Assembly (NCBI GenBank): GCA_038528235.1
Contig: JBCBEX010000005.1
Span: forward strand, 1-64,000
From: JBCBEX01 sp038528235
GTDB taxonomy: Bacteria; Bacteroidota; Rhodothermia; Rhodothermales; Rubricoccaceae
Length of the DNA: 64,000 nucleotides
Direction of reading: 5' to 3'
The notes below the pieces were generated by a model, which was not told the DNA's origin, ran no database searches, and worked only from the letters and a program-made list of their open reading frames with translations. Each line of letters starts with the position of its first letter. Within the stretch, counting starts at the first letter, position 1. The position numbers and the translations under genes are program-made. This document shows, piece after piece, positions 62,481 to 64,000 of the stretch.

Positions 62481-64000
62481 CTACGTGGCCAACGCTTCGA
62501 AGGCGTCGGCCGCGAAGCCCGCGCCGGCCTCGGTGTAGAAGTTGTAGATGTGATCGACGCCGGCGTCCTGGAGGGCGTCGCGGTCTTCGCCGTACTTCAC
62601 GATGGCGGCGATCCGGCCTCCGTAGCCCAGGCTGCTCAGCTTCTCCGCCGCAAAGAGGTTCTCCTCCAACTGGGGCATCGCCAGCATCACCAGGTGGACC
62701 GCGCTTCGGTCGAGTTGCAGGCGGTCCCAGAAGTCGGAGTCGAGGGCGCTGGCCTGGATGGCGGCGCGGCCTTGCTCCTGCTGCTGAGCCACGGTGGTGC
62801 CGTCCATATCGAGGCCCAGCACGCGCTCCTGGCTGTGCCCCTGCAAGTAGTCGTAGGCCCCGCTCCCCACGCGTCCCATCCCGAACACCAGCACCGTGGC
62901 GTCGCCGATAACGACCTCTTCCTCTTCAGGCAAGCGCGTAGGGCGCTGAAAACGGTTGAGCCACTCGTGGAGCCGGTCGTAGAGGGCGTGGGCCGTCAGG
63001 TTGAGGGGCGCCGCCAGCACAAACGACAGCGCCAGCGCCAGCGCAATCGTGAGCAGCCACGCCTCGGCGACCCACCCCGCCGACACCGCTACCACAGCGA
63101 TGATCAGCCCGAACTCGCTGTAGTTCGACAGGCTCAGCGTGGCGAGGAACGAGCTCCGGCTCCGCAGGCGAAACCGGGTAAACAGGTCGAAGAACAATAG
63201 CGACTTCACGGGCACCAGCACGACCAGCAGCACAGCGACCAAGATGGCCTCGGCCGTGGGGATGCCGTTGAGTCCGATGCTGATGAAGAAGCCGACGAGG
63301 AAGAAGTCCTTGAAGCCCAACAGCCTCCTCGCTAGCTCGCCGGCCTTGGCGTCGCCAGCCAGCATCGCGCCTACGATCAGCGCCCCCAGGTCACCCTTGA
63401 TGCCGACCAACTCGAAGCCTTCGTAGCTGCCCACTGCCAGGGATAGCCCAAACAGGATGAGCAGTTCCTCGTGGCCGGCTCGGTGCATAATGCGGAGCAG
63501 CACCCAGCGCAGCGGCACCAGCGCCGCCAGCAACAGCGGGGCCCAGAGCGTCGGGGTCTTGCCCGCCGACACCGCCAAAAACACCACCGCGACGAGGTCC
63601 TGGATGATCAGGATGCCGATGGCGGCCTGCCCGTAGATGGTCCCCATCTCGCCCTTGTCCTCCAGCACCTTGACCGCGAACACGGTGCTCGAGTAGCTCA
63701 GCGCAAAGCCTAGCAGAAGCGCCGTACTGATGGTGAAGTCGCCCAGCAGCGCGATCCCCGGCAGCACCACCGAGAGCCCAAAGAGCGCCAGCCCAATCAA
63801 GACGGTCACGAGGCCCATATGGACGACACCCACGCCCCACACGTGTGGTCGCAACAGCCCCCGGATGCGAAGCTTCAACCCGATGGTGAACAGCAGCAGC
63901 GTCACCCCGAGGTCGGCAAACTGCTGGATGATGGGGCCGTTGACAAAGCCCACCGTGTACAGCAGAAAGCCCGTCACCAGGTAGCCGATCAGCGGCGGCA
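62481..64000 (-). CDS. CPA2-family cation/proton antiporter with TrkA-N domain, 5' truncated by window edge
   Basis: The frame runs off the right edge (PPLIGYLVTGFLLYTVG is visible), so the start is outside. About 506 residues can be read: a Kef/CPA2 membrane domain (GVTLLLFTIGLKLRIRGLL; LSYSSTVFAVKVLEDKGEMGT; GIKGDLGALIVGAMLAGD), then a cytosolic TrkA-N Rossmann domain (VLVFGMGRVGSGAYDYLQ) and a short C-terminus. It exchanges K+ or Na+ for protons, gated by nucleotide binding at the TrkA-N domain. It reads towards the cassette from the right. Confidence 0.92.
   Translation of the reverse strand, partial: PPLIGYLVTGFLLYTVGFVNGPIIQQFADLGVTLLLFTIGLKLRIRGLLRPHVWGVGVVHMGLVTVLIGLALFGLSVVLPGIALLGDFTISTALLLGFALSYSSTVFAVKVLEDKGEMGTIYGQAAIGILIIQDLVAVVFLAVSAGKTPTLWAPLLLAALVPLRWVLLRIMHRAGHEELLILFGLSLAVGSYEGFELVGIKGDLGALIVGAMLAGDAKAGELARRLLGFKDFFLVGFFISIGLNGIPTAEAILVAVLLVVLVPVKSLLFFDLFTRFRLRSRSSFLATLSLSNYSEFGLIIAVVAVSAGWVAEAWLLTIALALALSFVLAAPLNLTAHALYDRLHEWLNRFQRPTRLPEEEEVVIGDATVLVFGMGRVGSGAYDYLQGHSQERVLGLDMDGTTVAQQQEQGRAAIQASALDSDFWDRLQLDRSAVHLVMLAMPQLEENLFAAEKLSSLGYGGRIAAIVKYGEDRDALQDAGVDHIYNFYTEAGAGFAADAFEALAT

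Overview
The window reads as chromosomal DNA of a high-G+C member of the Bacteroidota, most likely class Rhodothermia (the Rhodothermus/Salinibacter/Rubricoccus side of the phylum). The pointers are three proteins ending in type-A type IX secretion sorting domains, LruC-domain lipoproteins, a Rho factor with a very long charged disordered N-terminus, starts without Shine-Dalgarno sequences, and several TAnnTTyG-like boxes just in front of start codons. No rRNA, phage, plasmid or CRISPR locus is visible. One tRNA (initiator tRNA-fMet) is present.

Layout. 1-2.4 kb: the end of a class III CoA-transferase gene, an aldo/keto reductase and a TerB-like protein. 2.5-5.9 kb: rho, a 776-base leader region, a NarL-type response regulator and tRNA-fMet. 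6.0-9.1 kb: a DUF1015 protein, serA and a hexapeptide acyltransferase. 9.0-15.7 kb: a secreted Xaa-Pro aminopeptidase, a small membrane protein, a BtuF-like binding protein, the peptidoglycan-recycling ligase mpl and an unusual photolyase/cryptochrome. 15.9-19.6 kb: a secreted protein and a large PQQ-type sugar dehydrogenase with a PKD domain and T9SS tail. 19.8-29 kb: an envelope/chaperone cluster (SpoIIM-like protein, two paralogous membrane proteins, DUF4129, DUF4350, MoxR, DUF58), interrupted by a divergent T9SS protein. 29-34.2 kb: an HD protein, an SDR, an MFS transporter, an MscS channel and a second MoxR. 34.3-38.7 kb: three parvulin-type foldases (SurA, a lipoprotein, a double-parvulin lipoprotein), probably for outer-membrane protein folding. 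38.9-47.3 kb: a GT4 glycogen synthase, two LruC lipoproteins that share an almost identical 791-bp 3' block, a T9SS lectin-like protein and a receiver protein. 47.8-54.3 kb: a coiled-coil protein with an inner-membrane OmpA-like protein, acyl-CoA dehydrogenase, TspO and small orphan genes, one of them carrying a 120-bp palindromic insertion. 54.3-60.0 kb: a thioester alpha-2-macroglobulin lipoprotein.

The best candidate for something undescribed is at 60.0-62.5 kb: two adjacent genes of clearly lower G+C (a C-x2-C / SHIIP / C-x2-C zinc-finger protein resembling HNH nucleases, and a DUF6236-like protein with a coiled coil and a C-terminal hydrophobic hairpin). They sit between two degenerate copies of one short coding segment and look like an acquired cassette. 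The window ends inside a CPA2 cation/proton antiporter gene with a TrkA-N domain.

Much of the window serves the cell envelope: foldases, MoxR-type AAA+ ATPases with their membrane partners, T9SS cargo, LruC lipoproteins, the alpha-2-macroglobulin protease trap and peptidoglycan recycling.
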